The notes: generated by a model not told the origin, from the letters alone. DNA of 64,000 bases from Fodinibius salicampi (GCF_039545095.1 NZ_BAABRS010000005.1:62001-126000); one strand, 5' to 3'; positions 43,514 through 52,891 are shown, counted from the stretch's first letter. Numbers and translations are program-made.

Positions 43514-43924
43514 TTATTGATTATTCTGTTCGGTTGCCATTACGATTTTGAGCTCCAGTGCTTTTGCCACATTCATTACTCGTACCGCATTATCCACAAT
43601 AGCATCTTTATCAGCCCGCAAAACGAGAGTGCTCTCGGGTTTATTATCTTTTGCTTTACGGAGTTCCGATGCCAGCATACCTCTGCTTACCTGGTTTCCA
43701 TCAACATAGAAATCACCTTCTTTAGTTACTGCAACATTAATGAACAGAGACTCCGTTTGTGCTCCGGTCTCTGCTTCCGGAATATTTACTTTAATTCCGA
43801 AATTCGTTACAAAAGATGAAGTTAATAGAAAGAATATAAGCAGGAGGAGCACAATATCTGTCAGTGACGATTGTGAAAACATCGTCAATGGCTCCATTCG
43901 GTTGTCCTCATCTCGAAAATCCAT
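43514..43924 (-). CDS. exbD: ExbD/TolR biopolymer transport protein
   Basis: A 136-residue protein with a single transmembrane helix (about residues 21-41). The helix carries the essential proton-carrying Asp in SSLTDIVLLLLIFFLLTSSF, and the periplasmic domain ends in the typical DNAVRVMNVAKALELKIVMAT segment. It pairs with ExbB/TolQ to turn proton flow into force on TonB/TolA. Its start codon shares one base with the ExbB stop codon (TAATG), showing tight coupling. Classed as ExbD rather than TolR only from the neighbouring TonB-like gene. Confidence 0.95.
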   Translation of the reverse strand: MDFRDEDNRMEPLTMFSQSSLTDIVLLLLIFFLLTSSFVTNFGIKVNIPEAETGAQTESLFINVAVTKEGDFYVDGNQVSRGMLASELRKAKDNKPESTLVLRADKDAIVDNAVRVMNVAKALELKIVMATEQNNQ

Positions 43925-44670
43925 TACTGTACCCTCTGGGCTTGTTTCTCTTTTTTATTGGATGGCCCCTGTAACATATCAATAAAATCGGCGGAGGCAT
44001 TTTCAAGTTCATGCACCGTACGATTAATTTTTCCCAGCAAAAAGTTATAAAAACCATAGGCAATAATACCAACAATCAGTCCTGTCGCCGTTGTTATAAG
44101 TGCTTCCCAAATTCCTCCGGCCAATACACTGGGATTAACATTACCCTGTAGTGATTGAATATCCATAAACGCCTCAATCATTCCGGTAACCGTTCCGGTA
44201 AATCCAACCAGCGGCGCTACACCGGCAATAGTTGCCAACCAGTTCATTCTCTTTTCCAAATGAAAAATCTCTTTCTTTCCAGCATTGCTAATGGCATCTT
44301 CAATATCTCGAATAGGCCGTCCCAGACGCTGTATTCCTGCCTTTAGAATGCGAGCCAGCGGCTTGTCAATACCGTCGCAATAGGTTAGCGCCCGCTGTCG
44401 GTCGCCGTCTTTAAGCATGCCCTCAACGGTTCGAAGAAAGCCGTCAATCTCAATATGGGTATTATTGAGGGTCCGCCATCTTTCAGCAATTACAAAAATG
44501 GCTAAAACAGATAAAATAAAAAGCGGAATCATAAGTACACCGCCTTCTGCGAGCAATTCAAACATAGACATGGTTTCCTGTTGTCCCGCTATCCCTAACG
44601 TATCGGCAACTGCATTAGTATCCGCTGTATCCGGCTGAGACTGTATCAAAAATAGTAAAAACGCTTGCAT
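43924..44670 (-). CDS. exbB: ExbB/TolQ/MotA proton-channel protein
   Basis: A 248-residue inner-membrane protein with an N-terminal extension and three transmembrane helices (about 45-70, 145-170, 190-215). The family signature is IAGVAPLVGFTGTVTGMIEAF, followed by LAGGIWEALITTATGLIVGI. The long cytoplasmic loop between helices 1 and 2 (MLKDGDRQRALTYCDG) is typical. It forms the pentamer that surrounds the ExbD dimer. Gene order is HU-SPOR gene, exbB, exbD, tonB on one strand, spaced by 30 bases at most. Confidence 0.95.
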   Translation of the reverse strand: MQAFLLFLIQSQPDTADTNAVADTLGIAGQQETMSMFELLAEGGVLMIPLFILSVLAIFVIAERWRTLNNTHIEIDGFLRTVEGMLKDGDRQRALTYCDGIDKPLARILKAGIQRLGRPIRDIEDAISNAGKKEIFHLEKRMNWLATIAGVAPLVGFTGTVTGMIEAFMDIQSLQGNVNPSVLAGGIWEALITTATGLIVGIIAYGFYNFLLGKINRTVHELENASADFIDMLQGPSNKKEKQAQRVQ

Positions 44671-44700
44671 AAGATTTAATTATAGAATTCGAATAAATGG

Positions 44701-45843
44701 TTAAAAACGGCTGATAAAGTTATTGCTTCTATATGGCTCCGGTAACTCTTCGGCTGCCTTTTGGGCAGCATCTATGGTCTCAAACTGTCCAATTCCGATT
44801 CGATAATACGTACTTCCATTGACATTCGCTTCTTTTATTTCAGTGCGATAATTACCTTGTTCCAACACCTCTTGCTGCTTTTCTTCAGCTTGCGGAATCG
44901 TCTGCATTGAGTGTACTACTATAGTATAATAATTTCCAGCGGCTTCCTGAATATTCCCATACATTCCGTATGGGTCATCAGATTCAACGGGAGAAGACCC
45001 GGATTCATTGCCTGATCCACTGTTTTCTTCTACCGGGAGTTCCTTTTGTCCACTCTCTTCTTCGTCTTCAGTTTGTCCTATAGAAGATTCCGGCCCTAAA
45101 TCTGTCTCTTGCGACTGTCCAATAGCAGACTGTTGTGCATTATCCGGCGATCCATTACTTGTAGCTTCGCTGCCAAATAATCCAAAGTCATAGGCCATCC
45201 ATCCAGCTATGGCCAAACCTAAAATTAAAGCAATTACTAAAACGGTTTGTCCTATTGGGTCCTTTGCCGGACGTTTTCCTTTTTTCTCAGCAGCTTCTTT
45301 AGCCTTTTCATCCCTTTGGTCTTTTGTTGCAATACCAGTTGTAGATGTGTCAGCTACCTCCTCTTTCTCAGGCCGATTCGGTTCTTCCTCCGTTGTTCGT
45401 GTCTGCGGGTGCTCACCAACCGGGGCAGGTTCTTTTTTGGGTTTTTCGGGCTGTTCTTTTGGAGATTCTTCCTTATCCCCATTTTCAGACTGATCGGATG
45501 GCTTTTTCTCATATTCTTTCACATCCGATTGTCCAATCGGACTATCAGCAACCGGAACGGGTTCTCCTTCCGGACTTTTAAATGCTTCAATCAGTTCAAT
45601 AGGTTTCATCCCCGCATATCTATTGTTAATCTCCGTTTCCAAAACATCATCCGGGATAAATTCCAACTGATTTTCAACCGTCGTAAAGGTTCCAAAATTT
45701 TCAATTTCAAAAGGAGCTTCCGCTGTCCTGGCCTTTTGAATACGACTTTCTAATTTTTCAAACTGCTGAGCTACCGATGATCGGTCCATACCCGTTCGCT
45801 CAACCAGTGAATCTATTAATTGTTCTCTGTCGATCGTTGTCAT
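44701..45843 (-). CDS. HU-like domain plus SPOR-domain membrane protein
   Basis: A 380-residue protein with a cytoplasmic HU-like/CCDC81-type domain (about residues 1-95; EIENFGTFTTVENQLEFIP), an acidic linker rich in E, P, K and D (about 105-185), one transmembrane helix (about 200-222; PIGQTVLVIALILGLAIAGW), a Ser/Glu-rich periplasmic linker, and a C-terminal SPOR domain (about 305-380; YYTIVVHSMQTIPQAEEKQ). SPOR domains bind denuded glycan strands at division sites. Such HU-SPOR proteins are known in Bacteroidota-type genomes. It follows the short HU gene by 7 bases and precedes exbB by 30. Confidence 0.9.
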   Translation of the reverse strand: MTTIDREQLIDSLVERTGMDRSSVAQQFEKLESRIQKARTAEAPFEIENFGTFTTVENQLEFIPDDVLETEINNRYAGMKPIELIEAFKSPEGEPVPVADSPIGQSDVKEYEKKPSDQSENGDKEESPKEQPEKPKKEPAPVGEHPQTRTTEEEPNRPEKEEVADTSTTGIATKDQRDEKAKEAAEKKGKRPAKDPIGQTVLVIALILGLAIAGWMAYDFGLFGSEATSNGSPDNAQQSAIGQSQETDLGPESSIGQTEDEEESGQKELPVEENSGSGNESGSSPVESDDPYGMYGNIQEAAGNYYTIVVHSMQTIPQAEEKQQEVLEQGNYRTEIKEANVNGSTYYRIGIGQFETIDAAQKAAEELPEPYRSNNFISRF

Positions 45844-45850
45844 TGTTGCA

Positions 45851-46042
45851 CTAATTTTCCGATATAAATCTGATACGATCTTTGGGGGGCATCATAACTA
45901 CACGTCCATTTTCATACTGCTTTTGGAACTGCTTTTGATGTTCAAGCTTAAATATTCCCAAGCCGTTAATTTTCACTTTATTTTTCCGAGCTACTTCTTC
46001 ACGTACCACATCGGCAAACGCTTTTAGAAATTTCTTCTCCAT
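45851..46042 (-). CDS. Short HU-family-like protein
   Basis: A 63-residue protein, two thirds the length of a normal HU (about 90). It keeps the first two helices and the first strands (KAFADVVREEVARKNKVKINGLGIFKLEH) and the end of the fold (MMPPKDRIRFISEN), but the long beta-arm that embraces DNA is missing or very short. DNA binding is therefore uncertain. It is placed between an outer-membrane barrel gene (15 bases upstream) and the HU-SPOR gene (7 bases downstream), so it is part of the envelope operon and may pair with the HU-like domain of the next protein. That pairing is inference. Confidence 0.85.
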   Translation of the reverse strand: MEKKFLKAFADVVREEVARKNKVKINGLGIFKLEHQKQFQKQYENGRVVMMPPKDRIRFISEN

Positions 46043-46057
46043 TACTTTTACACAATC

Positions 46058-47758
46058 TTATAGCTTAACTGTAATTCCACCGTAAATTTGCATAGGTCGT
46101 TCCGTATATCCTTCCCATTTCTGGTATCCTTGGTCCAGCAAATTAACTACCTTGGCATAAGCACCAATATTATCTGTTATGGAAAGATCGAACTGGCCAC
46201 CCAGCAAGATATACTCTTCAAGCGTATCCCCACGGCCATTTCTTCGAGGACCAATATAATCAGCCCATCCCTGTATAGTTGCGCGGTCAAACATTCGCAA
46301 GCTAAAGCCGGAAGTGCCTCCCAATTTTTCAGTAAATGGGATGCGTCCCCCATCCTTAATATCGGGGGCCTGGGCATACACTTTTCCATTTAACCAAAAT
46401 TTTTCAGGAACTACCTGGTGTGTAAGACTCGCAAATACCTGTGCTTTAGCCACATCATCATAGCGAACCTTATAAAAAAGCGGCTGTCCGGAATCCAGTG
46501 CATTTGTCTCTCGCTCAAATATGGGATAGTTTTCAATGTCTTCATAGCGTATTCCTCCCGTTAGTGTTCCCACATCGGAATAATTAATCTCTAGTTCTGT
46601 CATCCCGTACATTCGGTATGAATGGCGAAATTCATGGCCTGGATTTAAGAAACGATTTGAAGTATGTAATTGCTCTGCTGTTTTAACGTAGGGCTTTGCT
46701 CCCACGGTTGCAGTAAATGTCATTGCTTCAATCAGGGGTTGGACAAATTTAGCCCTGGGCGCGAAGTAAACTTTGTCCTCGAATGCATCCGATCCATAGT
46801 AGACGCTGGCATCAACTGTTATGTGTGTTTCATAATTAAATAACCGTGAATATTCTACCCCGACCTGTCCCGTCATCCACTGATTACTCGCCAGGGTATT
46901 AGCATAATCCCCCAAGGCACCACCTAGCTTAGCGGTAAATGTCTCATCGGTATTAGGACCCGCCCACCGCTTTAACAGCAAGGCATTATAAACCCCCTCT
47001 TCGGAAGCCATAGATAGATCACCGGCCATGGTTTCAACGTCATAATACCGGGCACTTGCCTGAACATTCCAGCCTTCGACACCATTCTGTAGTCCCTCTA
47101 GTTCTACTCCTAAGTTAACTCCTCCATATATCTTCCGTGGACTATCAGGGACATCGAAACCAGAAGAATTAATGTTAAATAAATGATTAAAACTATTCTG
47201 TAGACCCACATCAAGATCTAACCGGGTATTATCATTCAGCTTGGCCGCAAATTCTCCATTAGCCTTTAAAAAACGGAAACTACTCTGCTGATTTTCAAGA
47301 TGACCATCAGAAGAAGAAAAGTCCAGATCTCCCCCGATATAGCTTTTATTATTCAGCCTTGTAACCCCCCAAAAGTTTGCTTCGGAACTCAAATAATTTC
47401 CGACTCCTCCCCGGGCAAAAGCATTGATATCAGGTGAGTAGTGTAATGGGGTATAAGGAGGTGCATCAGGGCGGGAAAGTTCACTTATGGGTAGATTCGC
47501 CACCCTATCTTCATCTGATTCAATATAAGGCACGCGGTCAGGATCCACTTCATATACACGAGAGGTAGGTTCAAATCCCAATATCGGCTGTCTGCGAAGT
47601 CCAGGGAACCGGGCCTGAAACTGGCTGCGAATCTCTATATCCTGCGGATCTATTTCCGGGAGCATAGAGTCATCACTCTCTCTATCCTGTGCAAATAAAG
47701 GATTTACAGCAATTACTGAAACAAGAAAAAAAAGTACAACAGTTAAAATACGATTCAT
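46058..47758 (-). CDS. Outer-membrane beta-barrel protein (receptor-barrel-like, no plug)
   Basis: A 566-residue exported protein with a signal peptide (about 23 residues, ending LFAQD). The N-terminal 80 residues are acidic and linker-like (PEIDPQDIEIRSQFQARFPG), then a long set of amphipathic strands follows (FARGGVGNYLSSEANFWGV ... TITVDASVYYGSDAF), and the C-terminus ends PMQIYGGITVKL, a typical barrel insertion signal. There is no recognisable TonB-dependent plug, unlike the receptor at 34230. It is the first gene of the barrel-HU-SPOR-exbBD-tonB operon. A role in cell-wall or lipoprotein-linked function is inferred from the partners. Confidence 0.8.
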   Translation of the reverse strand: MNRILTVVLFFLVSVIAVNPLFAQDRESDDSMLPEIDPQDIEIRSQFQARFPGLRRQPILGFEPTSRVYEVDPDRVPYIESDEDRVANLPISELSRPDAPPYTPLHYSPDINAFARGGVGNYLSSEANFWGVTRLNNKSYIGGDLDFSSSDGHLENQQSSFRFLKANGEFAAKLNDNTRLDLDVGLQNSFNHLFNINSSGFDVPDSPRKIYGGVNLGVELEGLQNGVEGWNVQASARYYDVETMAGDLSMASEEGVYNALLLKRWAGPNTDETFTAKLGGALGDYANTLASNQWMTGQVGVEYSRLFNYETHITVDASVYYGSDAFEDKVYFAPRAKFVQPLIEAMTFTATVGAKPYVKTAEQLHTSNRFLNPGHEFRHSYRMYGMTELEINYSDVGTLTGGIRYEDIENYPIFERETNALDSGQPLFYKVRYDDVAKAQVFASLTHQVVPEKFWLNGKVYAQAPDIKDGGRIPFTEKLGGTSGFSLRMFDRATIQGWADYIGPRRNGRGDTLEEYILLGGQFDLSITDNIGAYAKVVNLLDQGYQKWEGYTERPMQIYGGITVKL

Positions 47759-47830
47759 AGTGTCTATACAAATTGCTTAATGCCTGGAGAAATCTGTTTC
47801 TAAGGTACTAATTTTTTATCAACCAATAAC

Positions 47831-47859
47831 AAAAAGACAGCCCGTTTATCTGCTTTTTA
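47831..47859 (-). terminator. Terminator-like hairpin after the flippase-like gene
   Basis: On the plus strand AAAAAGACAG and CTGCTTTTT can pair with one bulged A around CCCGTTTAT. On the minus strand the hairpin ends in a T-run and lies about 46 bases past the stop codon of the gene at 47905. Moderate stability only. Confidence 0.45.
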
Positions 47860-47904
47860 TACCGTTTTTAATCTATTCTGTTTCAATAAATATAACAGGC
47901 GATA

Positions 47905-48936
47905 CTAGATAACGGGTTTGCCCGCTTTTGTAGATCGCAACTTATCAATAAAGAGCACAATGGGAGTAATACTTCCCACAAAGAGGACCATGCTGGCATG
48001 GGTTACCGTAGCATAAGCTATCCCCGTAACAGCAGGGACCGCAAAGAGCACCAAAAGAGACTGCTTAACAAAGTAATGGTACGTTCCCAGTCCTCCCGGA
48101 GAAGGGATGGCAATACCGATAGCTGAAATAACCGTTATAACTAACGCATCCAACATATCCAAACGATAGACCTCCTGCATATCGAACATCCAGAAGGGAA
48201 TATAGGTCATTAGGGTGTAGCAGAACCAAATAAGCACCGTATAAAATACAAATTGCCACCAATGTTCCACTTCACGAGCAGAGAGCACGCCATCTTTGAA
48301 CATAACCAGTGCTCTCCTGGCTCGCTCGATCCAACCCTGAAGGACCTCAAACCTAGTTCCCAAATATAATACAAATCGAACCAACAGGTATCCGACAAAG
48401 GCTACTAATAAAACAAACAGAATCGTCCAGCCATAGGTCAGTAAGCTCGATTCATTTGTCAAAAAATTAATGGTTTCATCACCAAATATCTGTTTTAACA
48501 GATTGAAATCGGAGATTAGATAAACGGATACTACGAACATTAAGAAAACCATTACCAGGACATCCACAATACGCTCCAGCACGATGGTTCCCATTAATTT
48601 TGAAGTACTGAGACCTTCTTTTTTGGCCACATACATCGGTCGGGACACCTCTCCCAGACGCGGACCCACAATATTCATTAGGTAACCCACCAGTACTCCT
48701 GAAACAAGCGTGGTACGGTCAATTTCCTCCTTGTCGTGCTTTATAAGCAAGCGCCAGCGCTCTGCCCGAAATAAGTGGCTGCAAAATGCTGCTATGGTAA
48801 AAGGAAAGATCCATCCAAATTGAATATCCTGCGCATACTCCCATACTTCTTGCAAGCGGACATTGCGAAAAGCAAGCCATAGAAATATTGCCCCGAGAGT
48901 AAGAGCAAGAACAATTTTAACGATTCGTTTTACCAT
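47905..48936 (-). CDS. Flippase-like integral membrane protein (UPF0104/LPG-synthase transmembrane family)
   Basis: A 343-residue protein with eight or so transmembrane helices. Family motifs: FRAERWRLLIKH near residues 51-62, GYLMNIVGPRLGEVSRPMYVAKKEG, ERIVDVLVMVFLMF, and PSPGGLGTYHYFVKQSLL near the C-terminus. Members include the membrane part of lysylphosphatidylglycerol synthase and putative isoprenoid-lipid flippases (AglD/AglR type). The enzymatic C-terminal domain of MprF is absent, so transport or membrane-lipid handling is likelier than lipid aminoacylation. Lies 46 bases after lolA on the same strand, at the end of the gcvT-comB-ftsK-lolA run. Confidence 0.87.
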   Translation of the reverse strand: MVKRIVKIVLALTLGAIFLWLAFRNVRLQEVWEYAQDIQFGWIFPFTIAAFCSHLFRAERWRLLIKHDKEEIDRTTLVSGVLVGYLMNIVGPRLGEVSRPMYVAKKEGLSTSKLMGTIVLERIVDVLVMVFLMFVVSVYLISDFNLLKQIFGDETINFLTNESSLLTYGWTILFVLLVAFVGYLLVRFVLYLGTRFEVLQGWIERARRALVMFKDGVLSAREVEHWWQFVFYTVLIWFCYTLMTYIPFWMFDMQEVYRLDMLDALVITVISAIGIAIPSPGGLGTYHYFVKQSLLVLFAVPAVTGIAYATVTHASMVLFVGSITPIVLFIDKLRSTKAGKPVI

Positions 48937-48982
48937 AAATTATTAACCGGATTCCCGGATTTATATCCTAATCTAACTTTGC

Positions 48983-49618
48983 TTAATCCCGCATGTCAAT
49001 AAGTTCCACACTATCCGGGTAGTCAAGTTCGAACAGTTCTTCTTCCGGCGGAAGAAACGTACCATTTTTAAACTCAGTAGTAATGATATTATCCACCGGA
49101 TCCACCGCACGAATCTGTTGAGGTATCAGCGCTTCGGAAAGGACAATCTCTACTTTTTTATAAATAGCAAAAGGATCTTCTGAGGTCAATTGTATATAAA
49201 ACTGGTTACCCTGTTTCATTTCCTCAGTTACGGTAAAAGTAGAATCTATTCCATTTAGAATACGGGAAGGAGCAAAATCATCTTCAGAAGGCTCATAGTT
49301 GCTGATGATTACCCTGTTTCGATTCCTGTCAAAAACTGTTGATATCTTTCCATCCACTACAACCGTCTGCTGGTCAGTGCGCACTTTATAATCCTCGTTC
49401 CCTACCCATATTAACCCGTTATTAGAAACCGTATCTTGCGTATAAGAATCGACCGACTGATGATGAAAATCAGCCGAAAAAATCTGTCCATCTTCAAACT
49501 TCATTTTCAACTGTTCGAATGGCGCATCCTGAGCCCCGGCCATTACGGGAATTCCTCCCAAAAGGAGTGCTGTAATTAAGAATTGTACTAATCTATCGCT
49601 CAAACTCGTCCAGTTCAT
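48983..49618 (-). CDS. lolA: LolA-like outer-membrane lipoprotein carrier
   Basis: A 211-residue periplasmic protein with a signal peptide (about 29 residues, ending VMAGAQ). It has the LolA/LppX half-barrel pattern: APFEQLKMKFEDGQIFSADF, WVGNEDYKVRTDQQTVVVDG, TVFDRNRNRVIISNYEPSE and FKNGTFLPPEEELFELDYP. LolA carries lipoproteins from LolCDE to the outer membrane. Its start lies 26 bases inside the end of ftsK, in a different frame, as is often seen for ftsK-lolA in other bacteria, so expression is coupled. Confidence 0.9.
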   Translation of the reverse strand: MNWTSLSDRLVQFLITALLLGGIPVMAGAQDAPFEQLKMKFEDGQIFSADFHHQSVDSYTQDTVSNNGLIWVGNEDYKVRTDQQTVVVDGKISTVFDRNRNRVIISNYEPSEDDFAPSRILNGIDSTFTVTEEMKQGNQFYIQLTSEDPFAIYKKVEIVLSEALIPQQIRAVDPVDNIITTEFKNGTFLPPEEELFELDYPDSVELIDMRD

Positions 49619-52136
49619 CCAGTAACTCTTCTAATTCCTCTTCATCTTCAACTAAAACATCGCGTGCAGTGCTGCCCTGGTACGGCCCTACCACGCCAGC
49701 ATTAAAGAGCTGATCAATAATACGGCCTGCTCGATTGTAACCAATCTTGAGCTTTCGCTGTAACAGCGATACTGACCCCTGCTGGTGTAATACAATAATT
49801 TTCGCCGCCGATTCGAACAGCTCATCTATATCTTCCAGTGGATCTGGTATATCGCCACTCGAAGATTCTTCATTAATAACAGGTAACTCGTACTTATTAT
49901 TATATCCTCGCTGATTTCCGATGAAATCCGTTATCTTTTCAACTTCTTCGGTGGACACAAAAGCATTCTGTATTCGGGTCATTCCCCCGCCATTGGTGAA
50001 AAGCATATCACCATTACCGATGAGCTGATCGGCACCACCGGTATCAAGAATCGTTCGGGAATCAACTTTTGAAGCTACTTGGTACGCAAGACGGGCGGGA
50101 AAGTTTGCCTTAATAGTTCCCGTTACCACATTTACAGAAGGTCGCTGTGTAGCCACAACCAAGTGAATACCTACAGCACGGGCCAGCTGCGCAAGCCGGG
50201 CAATAGGTTCTTCAATTTGTTTACCGGCCGTCATCATCAGGTCGGCCAGCTCATCAATAATTACCACGATATAGGGCAGGTGACGGTGGCCTTCCTCTTC
50301 ATCCAGTTCACCGTTATCAAATTTTTTGTTGTAAGCACGAATATCCCGCACCATCCCGTCTTTGAGCAAGTCATATCGCTCATCCATCTCTTTGGTAAGG
50401 CTCTCCAGCGTCTCCTGGGCACGACTTGTATCCGTTACAATAGGTTCATCTGCACCCGGTATTGTTGCCAGAAACTGGGTCTCAATTTTTTGGAATAAAG
50501 ATAACTCAATTTTCTTGGGATCAATTAATACAAATTTAAGATCATCGGGATGGCATTTATAAAGCAAGCAGGTGATGATCGTATTAATACCTACTGTTTT
50601 ACCCGATCCGGTTGCACCGGCAATCAGCAAGTGTGGCATCAGGCTCAGATCCACCATAAATACATCGTTTTCAATGGTTTTCCCGAATGCTATGGGCAGC
50701 TCATAATCACTTTCTACAAATTTTTTCGTGTTTAAAACCGATTTGAGGTAAACGGTCTCCCGCTTTCCGTTTGGAACCTCAATACCCACTGCAGATCGTC
50801 CCGGAATGGGTGCCATGATACGCAATCCCTTAGCGGCTGTTGCCATCTTAAGGTCATTGGCATAGCTTTCAATTTTGCTAATCTTTACATCCGGAGCCGG
50901 ATCCAATTCATAAAGTGTTACCGTGGGCCCTACGATAGCATTAATGCTCCGGATCTCTATTTTATGACGCTTTAGCTTATCGAGAATAATGCGCTTATTC
51001 TCCTTAATTTCCTCCAGGTCCACCTCATTTCCTTCATTCGGCGGCGAATCCAGGAGGTCAATAGTTGGGAACTTGTACTTAACTCTGGGTACTTCTTTTG
51101 CCTTATCCTGATTTTGCTTGTCAAGTTCTCTTTCATCTGCCTGCTCATCTCCTTCCCCAACATATACCGAAATATCAACATCATCGTCTTCCTCCTCAGC
51201 AACTTTCTTCTTCTCAATATCAGCCCTGGGACGCTGATCCAGCGATTTAACCTGCTCCTGTTGGCGTCGCATGCGTTCCCGATCCTGCTGCTGCGACTGT
51301 TCGACAATCTCATCAATAGACCGTTCCTTTTCACGCGGTTCAGGCTCAGGCGTTGATGTTTTTTCCTGAACGGATCTTTCTGTATTGTTAACGGAATTAG
51401 ATTGCTGCCGCATTCGCTGCTCAGCCTCTTGATGCTGCCTTACCTTTTCTTGCTGTGCCTCATTTTCTTTCTCTTTTTTCTTTGTTTCCTTTTTACGTTG
51501 TCGATCTTCCTGCCAATTGTTAAAGGAAGACTTAATGTCGGTAGTCCAACCCTTAACTCTGTCTACCGTAGCCTGGAGATCCCGATCCAGAAGGGCCAAA
51601 AGAGTTGTAACCAAGAAAACAGCCAAGATAACAATCGAACCGATACCCGTAATATTTTGAAGTATACGAGCGGTTCCGATTCCCGCCTCTCCACTCCATA
51701 CGGATGAATACCAATCGTACTCCGTATTAAACCACCCTAAGATGGTAGAAATCAAGACCATACTCCAAATGGCATAAGCGGTAGGCCAAAGTAATTGATA
51801 GATTTCACGATTACGGAAAATAAACCAGCCGTAAAAGAAGATAACAATGGGAATAATAAGACTTACATAACCAAATAACTTGTAGACAAAAAAGTGCGAA
51901 AGATATGCTCCTATAACACCCAGTCCATTCTGGATGCGCAGTGCCGGCCCTCGATCTATGCTAAAGAGACTTTCGGTAGACAGAGATTGGATAAGGGTAT
52001 AATCAGAGGCGCTATAGCTCAATATACTTAACCCAATCAGGCCTCCCAATGACATAACCAAGATGCCAATTATTTCCATTTTCCGGGCTTCGGAGATGCC
52101 TCCGAGGAATCCGCCCGAGCTACTCTTTTTTGCCAT
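49593..52136 (-). CDS. ftsK: DNA translocase FtsK/SpoIIIE
   Basis: An 847-residue septal DNA pump. Four N-terminal transmembrane helices (about 23-45, 78-100, 108-130, 155-175), a charged linker (about 195-370, rich in E, Q, K, R), then the alpha/beta motor with Walker A GATGSGKTVGINT (about residue 505), LIDPKKIELSLF, Walker B VVIIDELADLMMTAGK, ATQRPSVNVVTGTIKAN, and the C-terminal gamma winged helix (QGSVSLLQRKLKIGYNRAGR). It moves chromosome ends towards XerCD/dif. The start at 52136 overlaps comB by 17 bases; the stop overlaps lolA by 26 bases, so all three are coupled. Confidence 0.97.
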   Translation of the reverse strand: MAKKSSSGGFLGGISEARKMEIIGILVMSLGGLIGLSILSYSASDYTLIQSLSTESLFSIDRGPALRIQNGLGVIGAYLSHFFVYKLFGYVSLIIPIVIFFYGWFIFRNREIYQLLWPTAYAIWSMVLISTILGWFNTEYDWYSSVWSGEAGIGTARILQNITGIGSIVILAVFLVTTLLALLDRDLQATVDRVKGWTTDIKSSFNNWQEDRQRKKETKKKEKENEAQQEKVRQHQEAEQRMRQQSNSVNNTERSVQEKTSTPEPEPREKERSIDEIVEQSQQQDRERMRRQQEQVKSLDQRPRADIEKKKVAEEEDDDVDISVYVGEGDEQADERELDKQNQDKAKEVPRVKYKFPTIDLLDSPPNEGNEVDLEEIKENKRIILDKLKRHKIEIRSINAIVGPTVTLYELDPAPDVKISKIESYANDLKMATAAKGLRIMAPIPGRSAVGIEVPNGKRETVYLKSVLNTKKFVESDYELPIAFGKTIENDVFMVDLSLMPHLLIAGATGSGKTVGINTIITCLLYKCHPDDLKFVLIDPKKIELSLFQKIETQFLATIPGADEPIVTDTSRAQETLESLTKEMDERYDLLKDGMVRDIRAYNKKFDNGELDEEEGHRHLPYIVVIIDELADLMMTAGKQIEEPIARLAQLARAVGIHLVVATQRPSVNVVTGTIKANFPARLAYQVASKVDSRTILDTGGADQLIGNGDMLFTNGGGMTRIQNAFVSTEEVEKITDFIGNQRGYNNKYELPVINEESSSGDIPDPLEDIDELFESAAKIIVLHQQGSVSLLQRKLKIGYNRAGRIIDQLFNAGVVGPYQGSTARDVLVEDEEELEELLDELDEFER

Positions 52137-52860
52137 GGATATCTGATATTATTCCTTCATTCATTGCCGGAAGAACCTGCATGATATTTCGTTGACAGCA
52201 ATACAACAGGTCCTCCTCACTCACAATATCTTTGAGTCGAACAGCATAGTTTGATGACTTAATTGTTCCTTCTATATCATCACCAAATTTTTCATAAAGA
52301 CCAAAAGCAACTTTTGCTCCATCCTGTGCGGTAGACGATAGCGATCCGCCTGTAAGTTCGTAAATAATATTTCCAGCACAAAGTAAATCCTCAAGGGCCA
52401 AACGATCATGCCACCCGGCACATACCAATACAATCTCAGACTCTACCTTTTGTAGGTAATCAACAACGGTTCTTAAATTCAAAAAAGAACCAATTACAAC
52501 TTCTTTTGCAAGCGATGCGCGTTTAATTGCTTTGGTTCCGTTAGTAGTATTCAGGATGATTGTTTTATCCTTCACTACATCAGAAGTATAGTCAAGTGGT
52601 GAGTTTCCAAGATCATATCCTTCTATCTTAACACCATTTTTTTCTCCGCTTAGAAGAAAATTGGGAGAATTAAGGTTTTGGGATATTTTGCTGGCATCAT
52701 CCATATCTGCAACAGGGATAACGCCCTTGGCATTGTTATCCAATGCAGTGACCATGGTCGAGCTGGCCCTTAAAACATCTATGACCACTACCGTTTTCTC
52801 CCTCAATTCCTCTTCCTGAAAAGATTGTGAAGAAATAAATACATCTATATTGTTACTCAT
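52120..52860 (-). CDS. comB: 2-phosphosulfolactate phosphatase-like protein (ComB family)
   Basis: A 246-residue protein of the ComB family (EC 3.1.3.71 in the archaeal coenzyme M pathway). Key segments: VVVIDVLRASSTMVTALDNNAKGVIPV, SGEKNGVKIEGYDLGNSP, ILNTTNGTKAIKRA and VLVCAGWHDRLALEDLLCAGNI. In bacteria the family occurs with sulfolactate or sulfonolipid metabolism and also without coenzyme M. Here no sulfolactate genes are next to it. It is embedded between gcvT and ftsK and overlaps ftsK by 17 bases. Note that the archaeal ComB phosphatase is unrelated to competence ComB. Confidence 0.9.
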   Translation of the reverse strand: MSNNIDVFISSQSFQEEELREKTVVVIDVLRASSTMVTALDNNAKGVIPVADMDDASKISQNLNSPNFLLSGEKNGVKIEGYDLGNSPLDYTSDVVKDKTIILNTTNGTKAIKRASLAKEVVIGSFLNLRTVVDYLQKVESEIVLVCAGWHDRLALEDLLCAGNIIYELTGGSLSSTAQDGAKVAFGLYEKFGDDIEGTIKSSNYAVRLKDIVSEEDLLYCCQRNIMQVLPAMNEGIISDIHGKKE

Positions 52861-52891
52861 CTAAGCTCTTTTATTTCAGTATTCCTGCCAC

